The notes below the pieces were generated by a model. It was given only the letters and a program-made list of their open reading frames with translations. It searched no databases and had not been told where the DNA came from. Positions 7,783 to 14,562 of a stretch of 14,562 nt of DNA are shown one piece after another. Every line of letters starts with the position of its first letter. The first letter of the stretch is position 1. The stretch spans positions 1 to 14,562 of the forward strand of contig CAMLOU010000107.1 in NCBI GenBank assembly GCA_946481735.1. The letters run 5' to 3'. The stretch comes from an uncultured Cellvibrio sp. GTDB taxonomy: Bacteria > Pseudomonadota > Gammaproteobacteria > Pseudomonadales > Cellvibrionaceae. The translations under genes and the position numbers were made by a program.

Positions 7783-8457
7783 TTATTCCGTTTCTTCGTC
7801 GCTCTCTTCCACCATCAGCGGTGCCCAACCGCCTAATTCCCGCCAGCGGTTCACAATGTAGCAGAAGAGGTCGGCGGTCTTTTCCGCGTCATAGGCTGCT
7901 GAGTGGGCCGCGCTATTGCTGAACTCGATGTTGGCTGTCCGGCAGGCTTTGGCCAATACCGTCTGGCCGAAGGCGAGGCCGGCCAGAGTTGCGGTGTCGA
8001 AGCACGAAAAGGGGTGGAAAGGATTGCGCTTGATATCACACCGCTCGACGGCAGCATTGACAAAGCTGAGGTCAAAGTGGGCGTTGTGCCCGACCATCAC
8101 AGCGCGGGTGCAGCCGTTTTCCTTCACCGCCCGGCGGATGGCCTGGAATAAATCTGTCATGACCATGAGCTCCGGCTCTGCCATGCGTTCCGGGCTATCC
8201 AGATCAATGCCGGTAAAATCCAGTGCGGCCTGCTCAATGTTGGCCCCTTCGAAGGGATCGACGTGGAATGAAAAGGTCTCGTGTCGATGCAGCAACCCGT
8301 CTTCGTCCATCCGCACAGTAACGGCGGCAATCTCCAGCAAGGCGTCTGTGCGCGCATTAAAGCCGCCGGTTTCAACATCAATCACAACGGGCAGAAAGCC
8401 CCGGAAGCGCTGGGCAATCAGTGAGGCGGGATCTCTGGGGTTATCAGGTGGATTCAC
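7783..8457 (-). CDS. rnt: Ribonuclease T
   Basis: A 224-residue DEDDh exoribonuclease that trims the 3' ends of tRNA and other stable RNAs, acting as a dimer in the cytoplasm. The acidic and His residues are all visible: Asp27 and Glu29 in [10 protein letters not shown], Asp129 in [10 protein letters not shown], and His185 and Asp190 in [26 protein letters not shown] is the usual RNase T sequence after the first motif. Length is close to the E. coli enzyme. The start is GTG (8455-8457), with AAGG seven bases upstream; that site overlaps the stop codon of pyrC. The two genes are nine bases apart and must be co-transcribed. pyrC-rnt order matches Pseudomonas. Confidence 0.95.
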   Translation of the reverse strand: MNPPDNPRDPASLIAQRFRGFLPVVIDVETGGFNARTDALLEIAAVTVRMDEDGLLHRHETFSFHVDPFEGANIEQAALDFTGIDLDSPERMAEPELMVMTDLFQAIRRAVKENGCTRAVMVGHNAHFDLSFVNAAVERCDIKRNPFHPFSCFDTATLAGLAFGQTVLAKACRTANIEFSNSAAHSAAYDAEKTADLFCYIVNRWRELGGWAPLMVEESDEETE

Positions 8458-8466
8458 TAGGTTGCC

Positions 8467-9501
8467 TTAATATTGTACTTGCCAGCGCAGGGTTTCCCCG
8501 GCGCGCAGGGGAATCAGTGGCTGGTCGCCGAGGGTCAGGCTTTCCGGAATCTGCCAGGCTTGCTTCACCAGGGTAACCGTATCGGTGTTGCGCGGCAGCT
8601 GGTAGAAATCCGGACCGAAGTGGCTCGCAAAGCCCTCGAGTTTGTCCAGGGCACCGGCGTCTTCGAAGACTTCTGCATACAGCTCCAGGGCGGCATTGGC
8701 GGTATAACTGCCTGCGCAACCACAGGCTGCCTCTTTCTTGTTCTGCGCGTGGGGGGCGGAATCGGTGCCCAGGAAAAATTTCGGGCTGCCACTGATGGCG
8801 GCTTTGATCAAGGCTTGCTGATGCGTATTGCGCTTGAGGATAGGCAAGCAATAGTAGTGGGGGCGAATACCGCCAGCCAGCATATGGTTGCGGTTGTAGA
8901 GCAGGTGGTGTGCCGTAATGGTGGCTGCGACATTGGCAGGTGCCTCACTGACGAAACCTGCTGCATCGCTGGTGGTAATGTGTTCGAGCACCATGCGCAA
9001 CGCAGGAAAATGGCTGACGACCTGGGTCAGGGTGCGATCAATAAAGACTTTCTCGCGATCAAAGATGTCAATGGCACTATCAGTCACTTCACCGTGCAAC
9101 AGAAACAACATGCCGGTTTCCTGCATGGCCTCCAGCACCGGGTAAATCTTTTTAAGGTCGGTAACCCCGGAGGCGGAATTGGTCGTGGCCCCGGCAGGGT
9201 AGAGCTTGCAGGCATGAATGCCCGCTGCCTTGGCGCGGAAGATTTCCTGGGGGGAGGTATTATCGGTGAGATACAAAACCATCAACGGCTCAAATGCGCT
9301 GTCCGCCGGACACGCCGCCAGGATGCGTTCTTTGTAGGCGAGCGCCAGCTCGGTGTCAGTCACCGGCGGCACCAGGTTCGGCATAACGACAGCGCGCCCG
9401 AAGTAACGTGCAGCATCGGCAACGGTGCGTTGCAGGGCGATACCATCACGCAGGTGGATATGCCAATCGTCCGGGCGAGTCAGGGTGATACGGTCAGTCA
9501 T
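8467..9501 (-). CDS. pyrC: Dihydroorotase, type II
   Basis: A cytoplasmic zinc enzyme that closes N-carbamoyl-aspartate to dihydroorotate, the third step of pyrimidine synthesis. The 344 residues match the class II (E. coli-type) enzyme in length and motifs: metal ligands His14 and His16 in [10 protein letters not shown], the Lys99 that becomes carboxylated in [11 protein letters not shown], His136 in LLHGEV, His174 in LEHITT and Asp247 in LGTDSAPH. The substrate loop around [13 protein letters not shown] is also present. The frame is open to an ATG at 9543, but homologues begin at MTDRITL, so I chose the ATG at 9501; neither start has a good ribosome site. It leads a pyrC-rnt operon and is divergent from motY. 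I found no pyrimidine attenuator in the leader. Confidence 0.96.
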   Translation of the reverse strand: MTDRITLTRPDDWHIHLRDGIALQRTVADAARYFGRAVVMPNLVPPVTDTELALAYKERILAACPADSAFEPLMVLYLTDNTSPQEIFRAKAAGIHACKLYPAGATTNSASGVTDLKKIYPVLEAMQETGMLFLLHGEVTDSAIDIFDREKVFIDRTLTQVVSHFPALRMVLEHITTSDAAGFVSEAPANVAATITAHHLLYNRNHMLAGGIRPHYYCLPILKRNTHQQALIKAAISGSPKFFLGTDSAPHAQNKKEAACGCAGSYTANAALELYAEVFEDAGALDKLEGFASHFGPDFYQLPRNTDTVTLVKQAWQIPESLTLGDQPLIPLRAGETLRWQVQY

Positions 9502-9590
9502 AGGGCGTAGCGTCTCAGAAGCACTTTCAGGGCGAGGCCGCATGCTATCAAACTTGTCGCTAAAGCGCAGCCGGTTTGGGTGCCGTTGAA

Positions 9591-9604
9591 CAGGCTAAAG
9601 CCTG
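9591..9604. repeat. 14-bp near-perfect palindrome over the motY -35 box
   Basis: CAGGCT, AA, AGCCTG. It covers the TAAA of the predicted sigma28 promoter (9596-9599). It may be a regulator site or chance. Confidence 0.4.
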
Positions 9605-9622
9605 ATCCAATCTGGTCGATAG
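9596..9622 (+). promoter_or_regulatory. Sigma28 (FliA)-type flagellar promoter of motY
   Basis: TAAAGCCT (9596-9603), 11 bases, then GTCGATAG (9615-9622). The consensus is TAAAGTTT-N11-GCCGATAA: six of eight matches in each box, with exact spacing. Transcription would begin near 9629-9630, about 40 bases before the motY ATG. The match fits the function of the downstream gene. Confidence 0.65.
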
Positions 9623-9670
9623 CCTGAGTATGCTATGGTTAATGAAAGCCTGCCCGGCAGGTGACAGACA

Positions 9671-10576
9671 ATGAGATTGGCCCCCATTCCCGTGCACCTA
9701 TTTACCAAGATTATCAATCTGCTGCTCATCAATGCGCTCAGCGGAGGGTTGCTAGTGATTGCCGCGCCGGCTTGGGCGGCAACATTCAACACCGTGCTGT
9801 CCGACGTTGATTGGCAGGTGGATCAGTCTGTCTTCGAGTGCAAGTTATCACAACCTGTGGCCGGTTTTGGGCAGGCCATCTTTTCCCGTCGGGCGGGCGA
9901 GTCCGAGATATTCTATCTCCAGCAAAAACAGATCCTGATGCCCGAGGGCGCGGCGACTATCAGCCTGGGACGCCCGTCCTGGCAGCAACCGGGCAATCTT
10001 CCCCGGCCCCTGGTGGATACTCGCGTTGTGGCGGAGCCGGTTCCATTGCGGGTTGACAGTTCGCTGGTAGCGACGTTGCGAGCCGAGTTACTTAAAGGTT
10101 TGCGTGTGATCATTACCGGCAAGCCTGACAATACCTCGCGCAACCCCGTCCGGGTGGTGGTTGAGCCGCTTAAATTTCGTAGCGCCGTGACCCGTTATCA
10201 AACATGCCTGAAGCAATTGTTGCCGGTGAGTTATGCAGAGGTGTCACGCACCACGCTGTATTTTGATAGCGCGTCTGATGAACTTGCTGCAGACGAGCAG
10301 CGCAAGCTGGAGTGGGTGGCGCTCTATGTAAAGCAGGACCAGGGGATTAAACGTGTGCTGATTGATGGCCACACCGACAGTGTCGGAGCGCGCCCGAATA
10401 ATCTTGATGTGGCTAAATCGCGTTCCCAACATATTGCTGATTATCTGGTCGCTGCCGGGATTGATAGGGATAGAATCACCGCCCGTTGGCATGGCGAACG
10501 CTATCCTATTGCCAGCAACGCCACAGACCAGGGGCGACAAAAAAATCGCCGTGTGACGGTGCGCCTGGAGCGCTGA
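9671..10576 (+). CDS. motY: Flagellar motor T-ring protein MotY
   Basis: A 301-residue periplasmic protein with a long signal peptide (about 1-36, ending APAWA). MotY forms part of the T ring under the flagellar basal body and helps anchor stator units to the cell wall. The N-terminal domain has the MotY pattern VDWQVDQSVFECKLSQPVAG followed by FGQAIFSRRAG. The C-terminal OmpA-like peptidoglycan-binding domain (about 194-300) has HTDSVGARPNNLDVAKSRS with Asp236 and Arg251 at the usual diaminopimelate-binding positions. Two Cys remain after export (57 and 179), consistent with the intramolecular disulfide known in Vibrio MotY. Start: ATG at 9671, with AGGTG seven bases upstream. Its place beside pyrC-rnt is as in Pseudomonas, and a sigma28-type promoter lies upstream. 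A generic OmpA-family protein is the alternative, but N-domain and context favour MotY. Confidence 0.9.
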   Translation: MRLAPIPVHLFTKIINLLLINALSGGLLVIAAPAWAATFNTVLSDVDWQVDQSVFECKLSQPVAGFGQAIFSRRAGESEIFYLQQKQILMPEGAATISLGRPSWQQPGNLPRPLVDTRVVAEPVPLRVDSSLVATLRAELLKGLRVIITGKPDNTSRNPVRVVVEPLKFRSAVTRYQTCLKQLLPVSYAEVSRTTLYFDSASDELAADEQRKLEWVALYVKQDQGIKRVLIDGHTDSVGARPNNLDVAKSRSQHIADYLVAAGIDRDRITARWHGERYPIASNATDQGRQKNRRVTVRLER

Positions 10577-10591
10577 CCCTTCCTTCCGCCG

Positions 10592-10619
10592 GGAATTAAT
10601 TCTCCTCGACTTTGTCTGA
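10592..10619 (+). promoter_or_regulatory. SigmaE/AlgU-type promoter of mucD
   Basis: GGAATTA (10592-10598), a 16-base spacer, then TCTGA (10615-10619). The extracytoplasmic sigma consensus is GGAACTT-N16/17-TCTGA: five of seven in the -35, a complete -10, and correct spacing. Start of transcription would be near 10626. That would exclude the TTG at 10612 as the mucD start and leave a leader of about 75 bases. Confidence 0.6.
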
Positions 10620-10689
10620 CGCCTGTCGGCTAATTCTTCTTGACCTTCTGTCGGTCATGAGTAATAAACCCTATTTTTCCAGCGAGATC

Positions 10690-10695
10690 GAGGTG
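10690..10695 (+). promoter_or_regulatory. mucD: Ribosome binding site that fixes the mucD start
   Basis: GAGGTG, a six-base match to the anti-Shine-Dalgarno sequence, lies six bases before the ATG at 10702. No comparable site precedes the upstream in-frame starts at 10612 (TTG) or 10657 (ATG). Confidence 0.8.
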
Positions 10696-10701
10696 CAGTG
10701 C

Positions 10702-12123
10702 ATGTTAAAACCGGGCAGCAAATTCATGGGCCTTGTGATGTTTATTGTGATGCAGTGTGTCGCCGTACAAGTCTGCGCGGCCGCTCTGCCGGAGTTTACC
10801 GAGCTGATCGAAAAAAATTCGCCCGCCGTGGTGAAGATTACGACGCTGGTGCGCGGCAACTCCCCCGATCAATTACGTATTCCCCCGCAACAAAATTACC
10901 CTTACCCCCAGGATATTCCCGATATTTTTCGTGAGCTGTTCGAGCGCCATCAGGCGCCGGAGCGGGATTACGGCTCCATGGGGTCCGGCTTTATTATTTC
11001 GGAAGATGGCTATGTACTGACTAACCATCACGTGGTGGATGGGGCTGATGAGATTACCGTGCGCATGATCGACCAGCGCGAATTCAAAGCTGAGTTGGTG
11101 GGCAGTGATCAACGTTCCGATCTGGCATTACTAAAGATCGATGCCAAAGATTTACCCAAATTGAAGTTCGCGAAGGCGGACAGCTTGAAAGTCGGCCAGT
11201 GGGTATTAGCCATAGGCTCGCCATTTGGGCTGGATTACTCGGCCAGTGCGGGCATCGTAAGTGCCACGGGCCGCAATATTTCAGCGCGCAACGAAAGCAG
11301 CTATGTTCCCTTTATCCAGACGGATGTCGCCATTAATCCCGGTAATTCTGGCGGTCCCCTGTTCAACCTTGATGGCGAGGTGGTCGGCATCAATTCCCAG
11401 ATCTATACCCGCTCCGGCGGTTCCATCGGTTTGTCCTTTGCCATCCCCTCCAGCGTAGCGGAAGAAGTGGTCGAGCAATTGAAAGACAAAGGTCGAGTTG
11501 ATCGCGGCTGGCTCGGTGTGGCGATTCAGGAAGTTAACCGTGATCTTGCGAGCTCGCTTGGGCTGGATAAACCGACCGGGGCACTGGTAGCGGACGTGGA
11601 GCCTGGTGGACCTGCGGCTAAAGCCGGTATTAAGGCCGGTGACCTGATCATCAAATTCAACGGGCGTAATGTAGACACCCAGGCGGACCTGCCTTACCTG
11701 GTAGGGCGCACCTCACCAAAAACCAAGGTGCCGGTTGTGGTGATTCGCAAAGGTAAAGAACAAACTATTCGTGTCACCATCGGGGTCTTGCCCGAGCCGC
11801 AAATGCAGGCCGCAGCTCCGGTTTTGCCCGAGAAGGTACCCTCGTCAAGCGCGGATTCACTTGGCTTGGTGGTGGAAGATATCGAAGACTCCCCCGGTCA
11901 AGCTACCGATGGCGGGGTGATTGTTCGCTATGTCGAACCTAATAGTCCGGCGGCCCAGGCAGGACTCATGGTCGGGGATGTGATCGATCAGTTGGGCTTT
12001 AATGAAATCGGTTCTGTAGAAAGTTACCGGGACATTCTGGCCACGCTGGAGAAAGGGACACCGCAAGCGATTCGGTTTTTGCGCAACGGTCGTCCGGTTT
12101 TCCATACCATTACCTTGCGATAA
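10702..12123 (+). CDS. mucD: Periplasmic serine protease MucD (DegP/HtrA family)
   Basis: A 473-residue exported protease and chaperone that degrades misfolded envelope proteins. A signal peptide covers about 1-27 (ending CAA). The trypsin-like domain has the full triad: His110 in TNHHVVDGA, Asp140 in RSDLALLK, Ser216 in NPGNSGGPL. PDZ1 spans about 262-360 (RGWLGVAIQEV...GGPAAKAGIKAGDLI) and PDZ2 about 385-470 (SPAAQAGLMVGDVI), the two-PDZ layout of DegP/MucD. The open frame extends back to a TTG at 10612, but the ATG at 10702 has a strong ribosome site and starts the signal peptide. In Pseudomonas mucD ends the algU-mucABCD operon and is followed by lepA-lepB. Here lepA-lepB follows but motY precedes, so algU-mucABC must lie elsewhere or be absent. 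A sigmaE-like promoter upstream and a terminator downstream suggest a one-gene unit. Confidence 0.95.
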   Translation: MLKPGSKFMGLVMFIVMQCVAVQVCAAALPEFTELIEKNSPAVVKITTLVRGNSPDQLRIPPQQNYPYPQDIPDIFRELFERHQAPERDYGSMGSGFIISEDGYVLTNHHVVDGADEITVRMIDQREFKAELVGSDQRSDLALLKIDAKDLPKLKFAKADSLKVGQWVLAIGSPFGLDYSASAGIVSATGRNISARNESSYVPFIQTDVAINPGNSGGPLFNLDGEVVGINSQIYTRSGGSIGLSFAIPSSVAEEVVEQLKDKGRVDRGWLGVAIQEVNRDLASSLGLDKPTGALVADVEPGGPAAKAGIKAGDLIIKFNGRNVDTQADLPYLVGRTSPKTKVPVVVIRKGKEQTIRVTIGVLPEPQMQAAAPVLPEKVPSSSADSLGLVVEDIEDSPGQATDGGVIVRYVEPNSPAAQAGLMVGDVIDQLGFNEIGSVESYRDILATLEKGTPQAIRFLRNGRPVFHTITLR

Positions 12124-12169
12124 CACCGCTATCCCGCCGCCCAACCAGGGTGGCTGACAACCTTAAAAG

Positions 12170-12202
12170 AAACAGCTTCGGGCCCAGGTCCGAAGCTGTT
12201 TT
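12170..12202 (+). terminator. Rho-independent terminator after mucD
   Basis: A perfect 12-bp stem, AAACAGCTTCGG with CCGAAGCTGTTT, and an 8-base loop, ending in a short run of four T. It lies 47 bases after the mucD stop and separates mucD from lepA. Confidence 0.85.
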
Positions 12203-12282
12203 ACAAGCACCGGAACCCACTGGCGCAAGTGCGCTAACAGCCGCTTTCAGCCGCATAGCAAGCCGCAGGCAAATAGGCTAAA

Positions 12283-12301
12283 CTGCCGCCTTTCCCGGCA
12301 G
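12283..12301 (+). other. Small hairpin in the mucD-lepA gap
   Basis: The stem CTGCCG / CGGCAG has a 7-base pyrimidine-rich loop and no T-tract, so it is not a terminator. It lies 52 bases before lepA. The remaining gap sequence (12124-12353) shows no open gene. Confidence 0.35.
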
Positions 12302-12311
12302 GGGCTACCCT

Positions 12312-12340
12312 GTCACATCTTTCTTCGTCATCCATATAAG
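12312..12340 (+). promoter_or_regulatory. Possible lepA promoter close to the start codon
   Basis: GTCACA (12312-12317), a 17-base spacer, then TATAAG (12335-12340): four and five matches of six. Transcription would begin near 12347, only about seven bases before the GTG of lepA. A weaker alternative is TAAACT at 12279-12284. Confidence 0.35.
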
Positions 12341-12353
12341 TACTCGATATCCA

Positions 12354-14153
12354 GTGACCGACCTCAGCCATATTCGTAACTTTTCTATCATCGCCCACAT
12401 CGACCACGGCAAATCCACCATTGCAGACCGCTTTATTCAGCTATGCGGCGGCTTGAGTGATCGTGAGATGGAAGCCCAGGTTCTGGATTCGATGGACCTT
12501 GAGCGCGAGCGCGGTATCACCATCAAAGCTCACAGCGTGACGCTGTTCTACAAGGCCCGCGATGGCAAGACCTATCAGCTGAATTTTATTGATACGCCTG
12601 GCCACGTGGACTTCACCTATGAAGTATCACGCTCTTTGGCGGCGTGCGAGGGTGCGCTATTGGTGGTAGATGCGGCACAGGGCGTTGAAGCCCAGTCGGT
12701 CGCCAACTGCTATACCGCCATCGAACAAGGGCTTGAGGTCATTCCGGTTCTCAACAAGATGGACCTGCCGCAGGCCGAACCGGATCGGGTCGCCCAGGAA
12801 ATTGAAGATATTATCGGTATTGATGCTTCAGAAGCGGTGCGTTGCAGCGCTAAGTCCGGTCTGGGAATGGAAGATGTACTGGAAGAATTGGTACGTTTGG
12901 TGCCGCCCCCGGTAGGCGATGTTGATGCACCGCTGCAAGCGCTCATCATTGACTCCTGGTTTGATAATTATCTCGGTGTTGTATCGCTGGTGCGGGTGAC
13001 CCAGGGGACGCTGCGCCTGAAAGACAAGATCATCACCAAATCCATCGGCAAGGTCCACGGTGTCGATGGCGTAGGTGTATTCAGTCCGAAGCTGACTCAG
13101 TTAAAAGAATTAAAAGCCGGCGAAGTGGGGTTTGTGGTTGCCGGCATCAAGGACATTCACGGCGCGCCCGTGGGCGATACCATCACCCACGCCAGTACCC
13201 CGGACGTCCCGGCGCTGGAAGGTTTCCAGAAGATCAAGCCCCAGGTGTATGCCGGTATGTTCCCGGTCAGCTCTGATGACTTCGAAGACTTCCGTGAAGC
13301 GCTTGCCAAGTTAACCCTGAACGACGCCTCACTGTTTTACGAGCCGGAAAGCTCCGATGCCCTGGGCTTTGGTTTCCGTTGCGGCTTCCTCGGTATGCTG
13401 CACATGGAAATCATCCAGGAACGCCTGGAGCGGGAATACGATCTCGATTTGATTACCACGGCACCGACGGTGGTATACGAGGTTGTCGATAATAAAGGTG
13501 AGACCATCTACGTCGACAACCCCTCCAAACTGCCTGAGCCGGGTTTGATTTCCGAGATGCGCGAGCCAATTGTGGAAGCCAATATCCTCGTCCCCCAGGA
13601 ACACCTGGGTAACGTGATTACACTCTGCGTTGAAAAACGCGGTGTGCAAAAAGATTTACAATTTACCGGCAGCCAGGTGTCGGTGCGTTATGAGTTGCCC
13701 ATGAACGAAGTGGTGCTGGATTTCTTCGACCGGTTGAAATCCGTGAGCCGCGGTTTTGCCTCGTTGGATTACAGCTTTTTGCGGTTTCAACCCGCGCGCC
13801 TGGTGCGTCTGGATGTCTTGATCAACAGCGAAAAAGTGGATGCGCTGGCGTTGATTGTGCACCGTGACAAAGCCCACAACATTGGCCGCTCGCTCACGGA
13901 AAAGATGAAAGAATTAATTCCGCGGCAAATGTTTGATGTTGCTATCCAGGCAGCAATCGGCGGACAAATTGTAGCGCGTACCACGGTAAAAGCCTTGCGC
14001 AAAAACGTCACAGCCAAATGTTACGGTGGCGATGCAACACGTAAGAAAAAACTGCTCGAAAAACAAAAAGCCGGTAAAAAACGTATGAAACAGGTTGGCA
14101 GTGTGGAAATTCCACAAGCCGCGTTCTTTGCTGTATTAAAAATTGATAGCTGA
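12354..14153 (+). CDS. lepA: Elongation factor 4 (LepA), back-translocating GTPase
   Basis: A 599-residue translational GTPase that binds ribosomes, related to EF-G, and acts in stalled or early-stage translation. G motifs are complete: AHIDHGKST (14-22), ITIK around residue 56 in the switch region, DTPGH (80-84), NKMD (134-137), SAK (165-167). The LepA-specific C-terminal region is intact: [19 protein letters not shown], then a basic stretch and VEIPQAAF near the end. Length is the family norm. The start is GTG (12354), chosen because Pseudomonas-type LepA begins (M)[11 protein letters not shown]. No Shine-Dalgarno sequence is visible and no other start precedes the P-loop. lepB follows 59 bases downstream with no terminator, so the two are probably co-transcribed as in most gammaproteobacteria. 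Confidence 0.97.
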   Translation: MTDLSHIRNFSIIAHIDHGKSTIADRFIQLCGGLSDREMEAQVLDSMDLERERGITIKAHSVTLFYKARDGKTYQLNFIDTPGHVDFTYEVSRSLAACEGALLVVDAAQGVEAQSVANCYTAIEQGLEVIPVLNKMDLPQAEPDRVAQEIEDIIGIDASEAVRCSAKSGLGMEDVLEELVRLVPPPVGDVDAPLQALIIDSWFDNYLGVVSLVRVTQGTLRLKDKIITKSIGKVHGVDGVGVFSPKLTQLKELKAGEVGFVVAGIKDIHGAPVGDTITHASTPDVPALEGFQKIKPQVYAGMFPVSSDDFEDFREALAKLTLNDASLFYEPESSDALGFGFRCGFLGMLHMEIIQERLEREYDLDLITTAPTVVYEVVDNKGETIYVDNPSKLPEPGLISEMREPIVEANILVPQEHLGNVITLCVEKRGVQKDLQFTGSQVSVRYELPMNEVVLDFFDRLKSVSRGFASLDYSFLRFQPARLVRLDVLINSEKVDALALIVHRDKAHNIGRSLTEKMKELIPRQMFDVAIQAAIGGQIVARTTVKALRKNVTAKCYGGDATRKKKLLEKQKAGKKRMKQVGSVEIPQAAFFAVLKIDS

Positions 14154-14212
14154 CATTCTGTTGAACCCTTGCGGTTTTGCACAACGTGAATTCCGTAGAA
14201 CAAGGAATACTG

Positions 14213-14562
14213 ATGAGTATTAACCTCCCTCTGATTCTTACCCTGGCGGTGCTGATCACTGGCCTGATTTGGCTTTATGACACCCTGGTCCTGGCGCGTC
14301 CGCGTAAAGCGGCATTGGAAGCAGTAGACCAACAATTCAGTAAGCTGAACATAGCGGATGAACAAAAGCAGGCCGCTTACGCTGAGGCCCAGCAAGCCGC
14401 TGTCCGCGAACCGGTTTTGGTTGAGTACGCCAAGTCATTCTTTCCGGTGTTGCTGGTGGTATTTGTCCTGCGTTCATTTCTGGTAGAGCCGTTTCAGATT
14501 CCTTCGGGTTCCATGGAGCCTACCCTGGATGTTGGCGACTTTATCCTGGTGAATAAATACAC
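14213..14562 (+). CDS. lepB: Signal peptidase I, N-terminal part (3' end outside window)
   Basis: The inner-membrane protease that removes signal peptides from exported proteins. The frame is open from the ATG at 14213 to the window edge (116 full codons). It shows two membrane helices (about 4-22 and 74-92) joined by a charged cytoplasmic loop rich in Ala and Gln, then FQIPSGSMEPTL with the catalytic Ser100 directly before Met. The Lys of the Ser/Lys dyad lies beyond the window. AAGGA (14202-14206) sits six bases before the ATG. It follows lepA as the second gene of the usual lepA-lepB operon. Exported proteins in this window (porin, PstS-like protein, MotY, MucD) would be its substrates; the lipoprotein would instead use signal peptidase II. 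Confidence 0.96.
   Translation, partial: MSINLPLILTLAVLITGLIWLYDTLVLARPRKAALEAVDQQFSKLNIADEQKQAAYAEAQQAAVREPVLVEYAKSFFPVLLVVFVLRSFLVEPFQIPSGSMEPTLDVGDFILVNKY

Noticed and set aside
8473..9510. 345-codon open frame antisense to nearly all of pyrC
   Set aside because: It lies opposite a gene with every catalytic motif. The translation is Gly/Gln/Val-rich without recognisable domains, and no ribosome site or promoter supports it; it follows from the codon bias of pyrC.
9541..9543. ATG at 9543 as the pyrC start
   Set aside because: It adds 14 residues not seen in class II dihydroorotases, whose N-terminus matches the ATG at 9501.
10612..10659. TTG at 10612 or ATG at 10657 as the mucD start
   Set aside because: Neither has a ribosome site, the first would precede the predicted transcription start, and both would bury the signal peptide behind an extension.
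14021..14395. Antisense frames over the lepA-lepB junction
   Set aside because: They oppose two conserved genes and encode nothing recognisable.
1..14562. Mobile elements, CRISPR arrays, tRNA genes, phage or defence genes
   Set aside because: No transposase or integrase frames, no regular spacer-repeat array, no tRNA-like cloverleaf and no composition break were seen by eye.

Overview
The window reads as chromosomal housekeeping DNA of a motile, free-living gammaproteobacterium related to Pseudomonas. The best match in style is the Cellvibrio group, but that is inferred from gene content and order, with no database search. Supporting signs are pyrC-rnt next to motY, mucD-lepA-lepB in the Pseudomonas order, a GATase-fused PurL and a type II dihydroorotase. 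No mobile element, integrase, CRISPR array, tRNA or rRNA was seen. Coding density is high and composition looks even throughout.

Layout. (1) 1-1977: C-terminal half of purL, cut by the window edge, closed by a bidirectional terminator. (2) 2028-5313, minus strand: a tightly coupled three-gene operon in transcription order: an outer-membrane porin-like beta-barrel, a small periplasmic PstS-like protein, and an inner-membrane diguanylate cyclase with HAMP, PAS and GGDEF domains. (3) 5482-6186, plus strand: a putative lipoprotein with its own sigma70-type promoter. Its last six codons plus stop are tandemly repeated in the same frame immediately downstream, followed by a second bidirectional terminator. 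(4) 6322-7140, minus: a tandem universal stress protein; 7296-7775, plus: a MaoC/PhaJ-type hydratase. (5) 7783-9501, minus: pyrC then rnt. (6) 9671-10576, plus: motY, with a sigma28-like flagellar promoter upstream. (7) 10702-12123, plus: mucD, a DegP-type periplasmic protease, with a sigmaE/AlgU-like promoter upstream and a terminator downstream. (8) 12354 to the right edge, plus: lepA followed by the start of lepB.

How the genes fit together. Most are independent core functions: purine synthesis, pyrimidine synthesis, tRNA 3'-end trimming, translation elongation and protein export. Three envelope and motility elements stand out. motY and its sigma28-like promoter belong to the flagellar regulon. 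mucD and its sigmaE-like promoter belong to the envelope-stress response, yet mucD is not next to algU-mucABC here. The porin / periplasmic binding protein / diguanylate cyclase operon spans outer membrane, periplasm and inner membrane, and could pass a periplasmic cue to cyclic di-GMP. That operon and the in-frame stop-containing 21-bp repeats at 6166-6228 are the two most unusual things in the window.
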